Positions 7,539-16,349 of a stretch of 64,000 nucleotides of DNA are shown here, piece after piece. The notes beneath the pieces were generated by a model. The model saw only the letters and a list, made by a program, of their open reading frames with translations, was not told the origin of the DNA and ran no database searches. Numbering within the stretch: the stretch's first letter is position 1; every line of letters begins with the position of its first letter. The DNA comes from Rhodococcoides fascians NBRC 12155 = LMG 3623. Its GTDB lineage: Bacteria; Actinomycetota; Actinomycetes; Mycobacteriales; Mycobacteriaceae. The translations under genes and the position numbers were made by a program. The stretch lies in the NCBI RefSeq assembly GCF_001894785.1, contig NZ_BCWW01000001.1:310001-374000 (forward strand), read 5' to 3'.

Positions 7539-9224
7539 CTACGGGGTGGGGGCGACAGTCGTCGTCGGAGCTGCGGCCTCGGGGGTGACCGGCGTTTCCG
7601 TGGCGGGCTCGGTGACGCATACCGGCGGTGCGCCCTCGACGGGTGTCTCACCCTCGACCGGAGTCGTGCAGGCCGGTTCTGCAGGCTCGGCAGCGGGAGC
7701 GGGTGCCGGCACCTCGGCCGCGGGGGCGGGGGCAGGCGCAACGGGGGCGGCCGGGGCAGCGGGGCTGGTGGTGACCGGTGCTGTCGTCGTTGCCGTCGGA
7801 GTTGCCGTTGCCGAGGTGGTGGTCTCGGGTGTGGCGGCGATGGCCTGGATTGCTGCGCGGCCTGCCTTCTCCTGTACTTCCTTGGTCTTCACCGGCTCGC
7901 CCCGGTTGGCCTGCTCGGCCAGCTGGGTCAGCCAGGCTGCGGCGTACTGGACCGAGGTCAGTGGCTTGCCGTTGGCGGCGTCGGCGTCGCGCCAGTAGTC
8001 GAAGTGGTGTCCCGAGCCGGGCCCGAGGGTCAGGCCGTAGGGATCGTTCATGATGACCGGGATCGTGTTCTGGTTGGACGAGATGAACCCGGTGATCTCC
8101 TTGAAGATCTTCTGCGGCAGGTACACCATGTCGACCATCTGGCCGGTCTCGATCGGCTCTTCACCATCGACCTTGGCCGAGACGGGGGTCGTTGCGGTGC
8201 CGGGCTTGTAGTTGGGCTCGGACACCTTGATCAGTACGTCGAGGAAGGTCTCGTCGCTCTGCATCCAATTGGGCTGCGACGCAATGTCGTTGAAGGCGTT
8301 GACTGCGATGCGTCCCAGTGCCAGAGCCAGATCGGCTCCGGTGGCCGGGGTGAGGTTCTCGTTCTGCAGCGCGTCGGCGTTGACCTGTCGACCGACGTTG
8401 GCGGCCAGGTGGATCAGCGACGTGTTGGCGGGCAGTGCGCAGGTCAGGTCGCCGTCGGAGCAGAAGGACGCGACGCGTCCGTCGAGTGCGCCGAAGCCGC
8501 CCGACGTTCCCGGCAATGCACCTTGTCCGGGGATGGCGTTGTTGCCGTTCTGGTACTTGGTGTCGAAACCGTCCGGGTTGCTGAACGGGTTCTCGGCACC
8601 GGGGAACGGTCCCTCGCCTGCGACGCGTCCCGCGTCGGCGAAGATGACGACGCCGACGACCTGCGAGGGGTCGATGATGCCGTACTTGCCGTCCTCGGGA
8701 ACGGCCTGGTTGCCGATCTCCATGGCGGTGCGGCGAGCAACGTCTGCGCCTTCGCTGTAGCCGACGATGGCGAAGCGAGTCTTGGGGCAGGACGCGGAGA
8801 TTTCCTTCATGATGGTCTGCGAGTTGGTGACGCCCGTCTGCACGGCGTTCTCGTAGCTCGCGAGGTCGGCCGGGTACTCGACGTAGACCGCGGCGTAGGA
8901 GTCGGGAACCACGTTGCCGTTGTTCGGAGCTCGCACGGCCTGGTCGATCCAGTCGCTCGAGTAGTCACCGGACATCGCTGCGGGGAGGCGGGTGCCGTCG
9001 GGCTTGGTCAGCCACTTGACGCCCTCGCGTGGGGTGTCGCCGCGTCCGCCGATGGCGATGCTCACCATGTCGTAGCAGGTCGATGTCGAGACCAGCTCGA
9101 CGGAGGCCTCGACACTCGTTTCCGACGCAGACCAGGGTGCTGCCACCAGCACTCCGGCACCGAGTGCGCCGATCGCAAACGCGCTGAGCGCGATGCGCAC
9201 ACGCTTCGACTTGCCACCATTCAT
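7539..9224 (-). CDS. Secreted cutinase-like serine esterase with Pro/Ala/Thr-rich tail
   Basis: 561 residues from the ATG at 9224, chosen because GGGGA lies 8 nt upstream. Basic N-terminus and hydrophobic core (residues 4-34) form a signal peptide. The catalytic domain shows the cutinase-type nucleophile elbow GYSEG (Ser157). His in GSGHHFDYWRD (near 420) and upstream Asp residues could complete the triad. The last ~110 residues are low-complexity Ala/Pro/Thr/Val/Glu, resembling a cell-wall spanning or mucin-like linker. Cutinase-family proteins of mycolate bacteria hydrolyse lipid esters at the envelope. The substrate is unknown. Confidence 0.8.
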   Translation of the reverse strand: MNGGKSKRVRIALSAFAIGALGAGVLVAAPWSASETSVEASVELVSTSTCYDMVSIAIGGRGDTPREGVKWLTKPDGTRLPAAMSGDYSSDWIDQAVRAPNNGNVVPDSYAAVYVEYPADLASYENAVQTGVTNSQTIMKEISASCPKTRFAIVGYSEGADVARRTAMEIGNQAVPEDGKYGIIDPSQVVGVVIFADAGRVAGEGPFPGAENPFSNPDGFDTKYQNGNNAIPGQGALPGTSGGFGALDGRVASFCSDGDLTCALPANTSLIHLAANVGRQVNADALQNENLTPATGADLALALGRIAVNAFNDIASQPNWMQSDETFLDVLIKVSEPNYKPGTATTPVSAKVDGEEPIETGQMVDMVYLPQKIFKEITGFISSNQNTIPVIMNDPYGLTLGPGSGHHFDYWRDADAANGKPLTSVQYAAAWLTQLAEQANRGEPVKTKEVQEKAGRAAIQAIAATPETTTSATATPTATTTAPVTTSPAAPAAPVAPAPAPAAEVPAPAPAAEPAEPACTTPVEGETPVEGAPPVCVTEPATETPVTPEAAAPTTTVAPTP

Positions 9225-9343
9225 GTTTTCGATCCCCATCATCCACGCCCGAACCGATCCCGACTGCAATTGCCAGTGGGTTACCCGGCATTTCGTCGCT
9301 CGGATGGTTCGCGTTACAAAACGCTTCGTTTACCGTCGTGGAC

Positions 9344-9856
9344 ATGACTTTTCACGCCCGAATGACACCGATGGAATTAGCTCTGACCGATGGATCGACC
9401 TGCGTCGTGCGTGAGGCGGTGGCGTCGGACCTCGAGTCGATCGTGGCGCTGCTGGCGGACGACCAGTTGGGCGCGACGCGCGAATCCGTCGAGAACATGG
9501 ACGGATATCGCACCGCTTTCGAGGACATTTCCTCCGATCCACGGAACGTGCTGGTCGTCGTAGTGCACGGTGACGAGGTGGTGGGAACTCTGCAGTCGAC
9601 GGTCATTCCGGGACTGGCGCGAGGTGGTGCGTTGCGCGCTCAGATCGAAGCCGTACGGGTGGCCGCTACCTGGCGCAGCCGCGGGCTCGGTGGCGCGTTG
9701 ATCGAGTGGGCGATCGAGGGGGCCACGCGGCGAGGGTGCGCTCTGGTGCAGCTGACGTCCGACTCGCGTCGAGTGGATGCCCACCGGTTCTACACCCGTC
9801 TGGGCTTCACTGCCTCACACGTCGGCTTCAAGAAGGCGATCGGCACTACCCACTAG
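9344..9856 (+). CDS. GNAT family N-acetyltransferase
   Basis: 170 residues from the ATG at 9344; a GTG two codons earlier is possible. The acetyl-CoA binding motif A is clear: VRVAATWRSRGLGGALIEWA (R-x-x-G-x-G/A pattern), followed by the C-terminal DAHRFYTRLGF signature. The acceptor substrate is not evident. It is transcribed away from the cutinase-like gene. Its stop codon is 1 bp before the copper operator of the next operon, so readthrough into that operon is possible. Confidence 0.85.
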   Translation: MTFHARMTPMELALTDGSTCVVREAVASDLESIVALLADDQLGATRESVENMDGYRTAFEDISSDPRNVLVVVVHGDEVVGTLQSTVIPGLARGGALRAQIEAVRVAATWRSRGLGGALIEWAIEGATRRGCALVQLTSDSRRVDAHRFYTRLGFTASHVGFKKAIGTTH

Positions 9857-9857
9857 A

Positions 9858-9872
9858 TACCCTGGGGGGGTA
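9858..9872 (+). promoter_or_regulatory. CsoR-like copper operator
   Basis: TACCC, 5 nt (TGGGG), GGGTA: a G-tract dyad of the type bound by the copper repressor CsoR, located 10 bp before the first gene of the copA operon. Copper-induced derepression is inferred from the motif and the downstream copper ATPase. No csoR gene is visible in the window. Confidence 0.65.
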
Positions 9873-9882
9873 GGGTAGGGAT

Positions 9883-10131
9883 GTGAACTCCACACGACAG
9901 GAACTCGGCACCCCGACCAAGCTCGTCGGATTCGTCGTCGGTATAGCCCTCGTCTTCTTTCTTGCCCTGTTCGTCGGCCACGCGATCGGACCCGACGCGT
10001 CGCCCAGCGAACCGACGCATTCCGACCACGAGTCGCACGACGGAACATCTGCGCTCTATCCGGACTTCCAGCATCAGGGTGTCGTCCGCACGGCCACATT
10101 CGTCATCGAGGCAGAAGGGAATCGGGGATGA
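9883..10131 (+). CDS. Small single-pass membrane protein upstream of copA
   Basis: 82 residues: a short cytoplasmic N-terminus, one membrane helix (about 13-35, [20 protein letters not shown]), then an outside segment with clustered His (THSDHESHD). It is the first gene of the copper ATPase operon and overlaps copA by ATGA, so it is co-translated. A periplasmic-side copper-binding or accessory role for CopA is inferred from the His cluster and context; no named family recognised. GTG start, very short or no leader. Confidence 0.7.
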   Translation: MNSTRQELGTPTKLVGFVVGIALVFFLALFVGHAIGPDASPSEPTHSDHESHDGTSALYPDFQHQGVVRTATFVIEAEGNRG

Positions 10132-12314
10132 GTACGGAAACCGAACTGATTCTGGGCGGCATGACCTGTGCGTCGTGCGCCAACCGCATTGAGCGCAAGC
10201 TCAACAAGCTCGACGGGGTATCGGCGACGGTCAACTACGCCACCGAGAAGGCGCGCGTCACCAGCGACGGCGTCGCCACCCAGGATCTGATCGCCGCTGT
10301 CGAAGCCGCCGGTTACACCGCCACGCTGCCCGCCGCCGAGCCACAGGACGATCTCCCTACCGATCCGCTGAAACAGCGGTTGGTCGTCTCGGTAGTGCTC
10401 AGCATTCCGGTCATCGCGATGGCCATGATTCCGGCTCTCCAGTTCACCAACTGGCAGTGGCTGTCGTTGACTCTCGCCGCGCCGGTCGTCGTCTGGGGAG
10501 CGCTGCCGTTCCACCGCGCCGCGTGGACCAACCTGAAGCACGGTACGTCGACGATGGACACCCTCGTGAGCATGGGAACCCTTGCTGCACTGGGCTGGTC
10601 GCTGTATGCGCTGTTCTTCGGTACAGCCGGCGAGCCCGGCATGACGCATCCGTTCGAGTTCACTATCGCGCGGATGGACGGGGCGAGCAATATCTATCTC
10701 GAGGCGGCTGCGGGTGTCACCACCTTCATCCTGGCCGGCCGGTGGTTCGAGAGCAGGTCCAAGAGGCAGGCCGGTGCGGCGTTGCGCGCACTGATGGACC
10801 TCGGTGCCAAGACCGTCGCCGTGGTGAAAGGCGATGAGGAGCAACAGATTCCGATCGATCAGCTCTCCGTCGGCGATCTGTTCGTCGTTCGTCCGGGTGA
10901 GAAGATCGCCACGGACGGAACCGTCGAGAGTGGATCCTCGGCCGTCGATCGGTCGATGCTGACCGGCGAGTCGGTGCCGGTAGAGGTCGGGGCCGGCGAC
11001 GCGGTGACCGGAGCCACGGTGAACGTCGGTGGTCGAATCACTGTGCGCGCCAGCAGAGTCGGTGCAGACACCCAGCTCGCGCAGATGGCGAAGGCGGTGG
11101 AAGATGCGCAGACCGGCAAGGCTCAGGCCCAGCGTCTGGCCGACCGCATCTCGGGGATCTTCGTGCCGATCGTCATCGCCATCTCGGTGGCAACGCTCGG
11201 ATTCTGGCTCGGCACCGGCAATTCGGTGGCCGCTGCCTTCACGGCGGCGGTAGCCGTCCTGATCATCGCGTGCCCCTGCGCACTCGGGCTGGCCACCCCC
11301 ACAGCACTGATGGTCGGCACCGGACGGGCGGCGCAGCTGGGGATTCTGATCAAGGGCCCCGAAATGCTCGAATCGACCCGCCGCATCGATACCGTCGTGC
11401 TGGACAAGACCGGCACCGTCACCACCGGTGAGATGACACTGCACTCGGTGCACGTGGCCGACGGTGAGGACGAGGACGTGGTCCGTGCCGTGGCGGCAGC
11501 GTTGGAATCGGGTTCGGAGCACCCCATCGCGCGGGCCATCGCAGGCGGGGCACTGTCCCAGTCGGTCGAGGAGTTCACCAGCCTCGAGGGTCTCGGTGTC
11601 CAGGGCGTCGTCGAGGGTCGCGCCTCGGTCATCGGCCGTCGCAGCCTGCTGGCCGACTGGTCGATGCCCCTGCCACCGGAACTGGCCGATGCCTTCGACG
11701 ACGCCGAACGCCAGGGACGCACCGCCGTCGCAATCGGGTGGGACGGGAAGGCTCGCGGGGTTCTGGTGGTCTCCGACTCGGTCAAGCCGACGTCGAAGCA
11801 GGCCGTCGCAGAACTGCGCGAGCTGGGCCTGACGCCGGTCATGCTCACCGGCGACAACGAGGCCGCCGCCCGAACGATCGCCGCGGAGGTAGGCATCGAG
11901 CAGGTCGTTGCCGGTGTGCTGCCGTCGGGCAAGGTCGATGCCGTTCGTGAACTGCAGGCCGCAGGCAAGGTCGTGGCGATGGTCGGCGACGGCATCAACG
12001 ACGCGGCAGCGCTGGCCACCGCCGACCTGGGCCTCGCGATGGGAACCGGAACCGATGTAGCGATCGCGGCGAGCGACCTGACGCTCGTCCGCGGCGACCT
12101 ACGGGCCGTCGGCGATGCGATCCGGCTCTCGCGTCGCACGCTGAGCACCATCAAGGGCAATCTGTTCTGGGCGTTCGCCTACAACGTCGCGGCGATCCCC
12201 CTCGCGGCCGCGGGCCTGCTCAACCCGATGCTCGCCGGGGCTGCAATGGCGCTGTCCTCGGTGTTCGTGGTGAGCAACAGCCTGCGGTTGCGCCGCTTCC
12301 GCGCCGCGATGTGA
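10128..12314 (+). CDS. copA: Copper-exporting P1B-type ATPase
   Basis: 728 residues. One N-terminal heavy-metal domain (GMTCASC, 11-17), eight membrane helices, the metal site CPC (382-384) with flanking A-x-x-x-A-C-P-C-A-L-G, phosphorylation loop DKTGT (426-430), the SEHP motif of the P1B nucleotide domain, and the hinge GDGIND (620-625). All catalytic residues are present and the length is normal. CPC plus YN and M-S-S helices indicate Cu(I) export to the cell exterior. Sits behind a CsoR-like operator, translationally coupled to the small membrane protein. Confidence 0.95.
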   Translation: MSTETELILGGMTCASCANRIERKLNKLDGVSATVNYATEKARVTSDGVATQDLIAAVEAAGYTATLPAAEPQDDLPTDPLKQRLVVSVVLSIPVIAMAMIPALQFTNWQWLSLTLAAPVVVWGALPFHRAAWTNLKHGTSTMDTLVSMGTLAALGWSLYALFFGTAGEPGMTHPFEFTIARMDGASNIYLEAAAGVTTFILAGRWFESRSKRQAGAALRALMDLGAKTVAVVKGDEEQQIPIDQLSVGDLFVVRPGEKIATDGTVESGSSAVDRSMLTGESVPVEVGAGDAVTGATVNVGGRITVRASRVGADTQLAQMAKAVEDAQTGKAQAQRLADRISGIFVPIVIAISVATLGFWLGTGNSVAAAFTAAVAVLIIACPCALGLATPTALMVGTGRAAQLGILIKGPEMLESTRRIDTVVLDKTGTVTTGEMTLHSVHVADGEDEDVVRAVAAALESGSEHPIARAIAGGALSQSVEEFTSLEGLGVQGVVEGRASVIGRRSLLADWSMPLPPELADAFDDAERQGRTAVAIGWDGKARGVLVVSDSVKPTSKQAVAELRELGLTPVMLTGDNEAAARTIAAEVGIEQVVAGVLPSGKVDAVRELQAAGKVVAMVGDGINDAAALATADLGLAMGTGTDVAIAASDLTLVRGDLRAVGDAIRLSRRTLSTIKGNLFWAFAYNVAAIPLAAAGLLNPMLAGAAMALSSVFVVSNSLRLRRFRAAM

Positions 12315-12357
12315 CTCGTTGGTAGCAGCGAGCGGCCCGCTAGTACAGGATGGAGAC

Positions 12358-12591
12358 ATGTCCGATGCACACGATGTCCCCATCCGCGACGAATCGATCC
12401 GGCTGGGCCAATTCCTCAAGCTCGCCAACCTGATCGAATCCGGTGCCGAAGCCAAGGGCATCATCGCCGACGGCCTGGTCAGCGTCAACGGGGACGTGGA
12501 CATCCGCCGCGGACGGCAGTTGCAGCACGGAGATGTCGTATCGGTCCAGGGTGGGCCAGCTGCCCGCGTGAGCAAGGAAGAGGCACTGTGA
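12358..12591 (+). CDS. S4-domain RNA-binding protein (YbcJ-like)
   Basis: 77 residues making a single S4 domain: IRLGQFLKLANLIESGAEAK, then IADGLVSVNGDVDIRRGRQL and a final DVVSV strand. Such stand-alone S4 proteins bind structured RNA. ATG at 12358 chosen because GGAG lies 5 nt upstream. It begins 43 bp after copA and overlaps the methyltransferase gene by 4 bp, so it opens a three-gene coupled unit. Confidence 0.85.
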   Translation: MSDAHDVPIRDESIRLGQFLKLANLIESGAEAKGIIADGLVSVNGDVDIRRGRQLQHGDVVSVQGGPAARVSKEEAL

Positions 12592-13325
12592 AGGTCGGTA
12601 AGCGCGGTCTGCCGCGAAACGAAGTTCCCGGCGCATTCGACGTCGGTGCCAAAGCGTACGACCGACTCGTCGGAGCGAACCCCGGCTACCACGAGCACCT
12701 CGTCAAGTCCGCGCAGCGCCTCCGCATTCCCGATCTCGGAAGCGGACTGCGCCTGCTCGATATCGGTTGCGGTACGGGTGCGTCCACCGCAGCGCTGCTC
12801 GAAGCGGCACCGCACGCCGAGATCGTCGCCGCCGACGCGTCCGCCGAGATGCTCGAGGTCGCCCGGAGCAAGGACTGGCCGTCGAACGTCACGTTCGTGC
12901 ACTCGCGGGTGGAGGATCTGGCCGTGAACGGGGTCGACGGGCCGTTCGACGCCATCCTGGCCGCATATCTGATCAGGAACGTCGACGACCCCGACGCCGA
13001 ACTCAAATCGCTACTGGCACTGCTGCGTCCGGGTTCGACGATCGCGTTCCACGAATACTCGGTGCACGATTCACTGCGTGCTCGCATCTCCTGGAACGTC
13101 GTGAGCTGGGGCATCATCATCCCGCTGGGCTGGCTCGCGACGCGAGACGCCACGTTGTATCGGCACCTGTGGCGCAGCGTCGTCACGTTCGACGGCGCAT
13201 CGGCGTTCATGCGACGGATGCAGCGTGCGGGCTACAGCGGTGTCGCCCGAGAGACGATGACCGGATGGCAGAACGGTGTGGTGCACACGTTCCTGGGCTC
13301 TCGACCCGCGAAGGAAGAGCGTTGA
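12588..13325 (+). CDS. SAM-dependent class I methyltransferase
   Basis: 245 residues with a clear Rossmann SAM-binding motif LDIGCGTG (57-64), the acidic end of strand 2 (VAADAS, near 82-87) and a UbiE-like fold. Translationally coupled both upstream (GTGA overlap with the S4 gene) and downstream (TTGA overlap with the CrtU-like gene). Such tight packing suggests that its substrate is linked to the carotenoid or isoprenoid product of the neighbour; that is an inference. GTG start. Confidence 0.85.
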   Translation: MKVGKRGLPRNEVPGAFDVGAKAYDRLVGANPGYHEHLVKSAQRLRIPDLGSGLRLLDIGCGTGASTAALLEAAPHAEIVAADASAEMLEVARSKDWPSNVTFVHSRVEDLAVNGVDGPFDAILAAYLIRNVDDPDAELKSLLALLRPGSTIAFHEYSVHDSLRARISWNVVSWGIIIPLGWLATRDATLYRHLWRSVVTFDGASAFMRRMQRAGYSGVARETMTGWQNGVVHTFLGSRPAKEER

Positions 13326-14839
13326 CCGATTCCAAGAAGGTCACCCATGCTGCGGTGCAAGGATATTCGGACGCAGGCCAGCTGGCCGACGTCCCGCATG
13401 TGGTGGTGGTGGGCGGCGGTATCGCGGGACTGAGCGCCGCGACCGCGCTGGCCGAACGCGGCGTCAAGGTCCATCTTGTCGAACGTGAAAGCTACCTCGG
13501 TGGCCGCGTCGGTGGCTGGGACACGACGCTGGAGGACGGCTCGCCCGCGACGATGAGCCGCGGCTTCCACGCGTTCTTCCGGCAGTACTACAACCTGCGA
13601 AACCTGCTGCGCCGCACCGACCCCGACCTGGCGCGTCTACGCCCGGTCGACGATTACCCGCTGATCGACGGCGACGGTCGTATCGACGGATTCAAGGGTC
13701 TGCCCGAGACGCCACCGCTCAATGCGTTCGCGTTCGTCAAGCGCAGTCCGACGTTCCGGTGGAAGGACCTCACCGACCTCAACGGAATCGCCGCCCTGCC
13801 ACTGATGACGGTGAGCGTGCCGAAGACCTTCGACGAACTCGACACCACTCCCGCGGCGGAGTTCCTGCGTAACATCAACTTCCCCGAAGCGGCACGCCAT
13901 CTGGCGTTCGGGGTGTTCTCACGCAGCTTCTTCGCCGACCCGGAGGAGATGTCGGCTGCCGAACTGGCGATGATGTTCCACATCTACTTCCTCGGCTCCT
14001 CCGAGGGTTTGATCTTCGATGTCCCCCGCGATCCCTACCCACAGGCACTGTGGAACCCGTTGGGGGAGTACCTCAGCGGTCTCGGTGTCGAGATCAGAAC
14101 GTCCACTCCGTGTGGCGAGATCACCCGCGGTGGCCTGCGCAAGTTCCGCGTCGACGCCGGCGGAATCATCGACGCCGACGCGGTGGTCCTCGCTACCGAC
14201 ATCGCCGGATTGCAGCGGGTGCTCGAGCAATCCCCCGAGCTCGGGACGCCGGCGTGGCGCAAGCAGATCGGCGCGCTGCAGAACACCCCGCCTTTCATGG
14301 TCCACCGCGTGTGGCTGAGCAAGGCGGTGAATGCCGATCGTCCCGCGTTCATCGGCACCGGCGGTATGCCTCCGATCGACAACATCAGTGTGCTCGAGCG
14401 GTTCGAGGACGAGGCCGCGGAGTGGGCAGCGAGGACCGGAGGTTCCGTGGTCGAACTGCATGCCTACGCCGCCGAGGAATCCGAGGAGGTCACCCGCGCG
14501 CAGCTGATGGCTCGCATGCGCGAGATCTACCCGGAAACCGCTGCGGCAGAGGTGATCGCCGAACGATCCGAATGGCGAGACGACTGCCCGATGTTCGGCC
14601 TCGGAGCATTCGCCGAGCGGCCCACCGTGCGCACCCCCGAGCCCTCGCTGGTACTCGCGGGTGACGGCATTCGGATCGATCTGCCCGTTGCTCTCATGGA
14701 ACGTGCCGCCACCACCGGACTGCAGGCAGCGAACACCCTGCTGGCGGGTTGGGGCGTCACCGGCCACGATATCGAAACCGTCCCCACGAGTGGACGATTC
14801 AAGATGTTCGACGCTTTGGAGCGGCTTCGCCGCAGGTGA
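13322..14839 (+). CDS. crtU: CrtU-like FAD-dependent carotenoid desaturase/methyltransferase
   Basis: 505 residues from a TTG at 13322 with AAGGAAG upstream; the TTG overlaps the previous stop. FAD dinucleotide motif VVVVGGGIAGLSAA (27-40), GGRVGGW second glycine loop, and the characteristic SRGFHAFFRQYYNLRNLLRR stretch of CrtU proteins. A C-terminal FAD motif reads LAGDGIRIDLPVALMERA. CrtU converts beta- or gamma-rings of carotenoids to aromatic rings (isorenieratene, chlorobactene). No other core carotenoid gene (crtE, crtB, crtI) is in the window; a Rieske/DUF5914 gene lies 2.9 kb away. Confidence 0.82.
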   Translation: MTDSKKVTHAAVQGYSDAGQLADVPHVVVVGGGIAGLSAATALAERGVKVHLVERESYLGGRVGGWDTTLEDGSPATMSRGFHAFFRQYYNLRNLLRRTDPDLARLRPVDDYPLIDGDGRIDGFKGLPETPPLNAFAFVKRSPTFRWKDLTDLNGIAALPLMTVSVPKTFDELDTTPAAEFLRNINFPEAARHLAFGVFSRSFFADPEEMSAAELAMMFHIYFLGSSEGLIFDVPRDPYPQALWNPLGEYLSGLGVEIRTSTPCGEITRGGLRKFRVDAGGIIDADAVVLATDIAGLQRVLEQSPELGTPAWRKQIGALQNTPPFMVHRVWLSKAVNADRPAFIGTGGMPPIDNISVLERFEDEAAEWAARTGGSVVELHAYAAEESEEVTRAQLMARMREIYPETAAAEVIAERSEWRDDCPMFGLGAFAERPTVRTPEPSLVLAGDGIRIDLPVALMERAATTGLQAANTLLAGWGVTGHDIETVPTSGRFKMFDALERLRRR

Positions 14840-14875
14840 GTGGTATTTCGTAGCAGGGGTCGAACTTCCACTCAC
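14836..14875 (+). terminator. Hairpin after crtU
   Basis: Imperfect 15-bp stem with arms GTGAGTGG...CG and CGAA...CCACTCAC (13 of 15 paired) and a 10-nt loop. The left arm includes the crtU stop. Probable transcription terminator. Confidence 0.6.
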
Positions 14876-14888
14876 GACAGGAGGTTGC

Positions 14889-15344
14889 ATGCGTCTCGAG
14901 GTCGATGATCTGTCGCGGCCGCAAGTCGGTGCGTTGCTCGTCGAGCACCTCGCAGACATGCACGCGACGTCCCCGGCAGAGAGTGTTCACGCCCTGGACC
15001 TGTCGGGTCTGCGCGGCGCGGATATGCGGGTGTGGACGGCGTGGGAGGCCGGGGCACTGCTCGGAATTGCCGCGCTGAAGACACTCACTCCTGAACACGG
15101 TGAACTGAAGTCGATGCGCACTTCGGGTTTCGCGCGGGGCCGCGGGGTGGCGTCCGGACTGCTCGAGCACGTTCTGACGGAGGCGCGGCGGCTGGGATTC
15201 GAGCGCGTCAGCCTCGAGACGGGCACCCAGGACTACTTCGCCGCAGCCCGACGCCTCTACGAGCGACACGGATTCATCGCAGTGCCCCCGTTCGGCGTTT
15301 ACGTCGTGGACCCGTCGAGCACGTTCTACTCGTTGGTCCTGTGA
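14889..15344 (+). CDS. GNAT family N-acetyltransferase
   Basis: 151 residues. Motif A of GNAT proteins is present as MRTSGFARGRGVASGLLEHVL (R-x-x-G-x-G/A variant GRGVAS), followed by FERVSLETGTQDYFAAARRLYERHGF, the typical YhbS/PhnO-like C-terminal half. The start at 14889 follows GACAGGAGG with good spacing. Acceptor unknown. It is a single transcription unit between two hairpins. Confidence 0.85.
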   Translation: MRLEVDDLSRPQVGALLVEHLADMHATSPAESVHALDLSGLRGADMRVWTAWEAGALLGIAALKTLTPEHGELKSMRTSGFARGRGVASGLLEHVLTEARRLGFERVSLETGTQDYFAAARRLYERHGFIAVPPFGVYVVDPSSTFYSLVL

Positions 15345-15385
15345 CTTCTGGCCTTCTGACTGGTTGCTCGGTGCGGCAATGACGC

Positions 15386-15414
15386 AGGCCGGCACCGAAT
15401 GTCGGTGCCGGCCT
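15386..15414. terminator. Bidirectional hairpin terminator
   Basis: A perfect 13-bp GC-rich stem (AGGCCGGCACCGA and complement) with a 3-nt loop between the GNAT gene and the opposing small gene. Confidence 0.85.
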
Positions 15415-15428
15415 TGCGGTCGTTCGGA

Positions 15429-15611
15429 TCACGCAGCGACGGGCTCTCGCGGTACGTGCGGGTAGAGGTCGTCGTCGACCGGCTCTGCACGCTGCTGATC
15501 CAGTAGATCGGCCGTGGCGCATTCCCGGATCCCGGTCCCGACCCCGAGAACCGTGCGCCACCATTGGTCACGATCGGGAGATTCCGGCCAGACCACGGTA
15601 TCCGTTTCCAT
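15429..15611 (-). CDS. Small hypothetical protein downstream of hsp20
   Basis: 60 residues, no recognised family. Trp-rich N-terminal half (VVWPESPDRDQWWRTVLG) and acidic C-terminal half. GGGAGGG lies 9 nt before the ATG at 15611, and a strong terminator sits just past the stop, which supports a real gene. It lies 58 bp behind hsp20 on the same strand, so it may be heat-induced with it. Confidence 0.55.
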   Translation of the reverse strand: METDTVVWPESPDRDQWWRTVLGVGTGIRECATADLLDQQRAEPVDDDLYPHVPREPVAA

Positions 15612-15669
15612 ATGAATCACCCTCCCTGAGTAGTTCGACAGTGCTCGATGTGCTTGTGCGCGTGACGGA

Positions 15670-16119
15670 TCAGGTCGATTGGTGTTCGATGGATCTCTGC
15701 TCGCCGGTCAGCTCTGCACGAGCGATGTCGACCTTGCGCGGCTTCGCTCGCTCGGCAAGCGGAATGGTGATCGACAGGACGCCGTTGTCGTACGACGCCG
15801 AGATTTCCTCGGTGTCGACGCCGTCGCCCAGCGAGATCTGTCGACGGAACGTTCCGGCGAACCGTTCCGATGAAACCCACTGCACGCCGGAGCTTTCCGG
15901 CACGGTTCGTTGCGCGGTGAGCGTCAATGTGCCGCGATCGACGTCGACGTCGATGGACCCCGGGTCGACGCCGGGAAGGTCGGCACTGAGTACGTAGTGA
16001 TCGTCGACCTTGTACAGATCCATGGGCATGAATCGCGGTGCGCGGTCCGAACCGGTAGACGCACCCAACAATGCCGAGGTGAGCGAATCGACGTCACGGA
16101 ACGGATCGAAACGAAGCAC
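15670..16119 (-). CDS. hsp20: Small heat-shock protein Hsp20 (alpha-crystallin family)
   Basis: 149 residues from a GTG at 16119 placed 8 nt after AGGAGG. N-terminal arm LRFDPFRDVDSL, alpha-crystallin domain from about residue 32 (PMDLYKVDDHYVLSADLPGVDPGSIDVDV) to the A-x-x-x-NGVL-x-I signature (ASYDNGVLSITIP, near 110-122), then a short tail. ATP-independent holdase for unfolding proteins. A CIRCE element 73 bp upstream indicates repression by HrcA and induction by heat. Confidence 0.95.
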   Translation of the reverse strand: MLRFDPFRDVDSLTSALLGASTGSDRAPRFMPMDLYKVDDHYVLSADLPGVDPGSIDVDVDRGTLTLTAQRTVPESSGVQWVSSERFAGTFRRQISLGDGVDTEEISASYDNGVLSITIPLAERAKPRKVDIARAELTGEQRSIEHQST

Positions 16120-16191
16120 AGCAACCACCTCCTGTACCCAGATGCGCTCGCCCCTGTGGCGAGGCGCCTCCTCAACTGTGCAACACAAAAA

Positions 16192-16218
16192 CTAGCACTC
16201 GATTGCGGCGAGTGCCAA
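16192..16218 (-). promoter_or_regulatory. CIRCE element (HrcA operator)
   Basis: CTAGCACTC, 9 nt, GAGTGCCAA: matches the CIRCE consensus TTAGCACTC-N9-GAGTGCTAA at 16 of 18 arm positions and with the exact 9-nt spacer. HrcA binds this inverted repeat and represses chaperone genes at normal temperature. Located upstream of hsp20. Confidence 0.9.
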
Positions 16219-16349
16219 GACCTTTACGGCACATTTTCGGAAATTTCTTCGACCCAATAGTGCTGCGGCGCAATGGGGGTGGCGTGCAGCAGTCGGTGTG
16301 ACGGTCGAACGGCCGCCTCGCTCGAATGCTGCAACCTACACTCGGTCCG

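Noticed and set aside
7464..9347. A 627-codon plus-strand frame antisense to the cutinase-like gene
   Set aside because: Gly/Arg-rich low-complexity shadow; the minus strand has a signal peptide and a GYSEG elbow.
12767..13321. Upstream extension of the CrtU-like protein to a 690-residue product
   Set aside because: The added part is out of frame with, and overlaps, the clear methyltransferase gene; TTG at 13322 with AAGGAAG fits family length.
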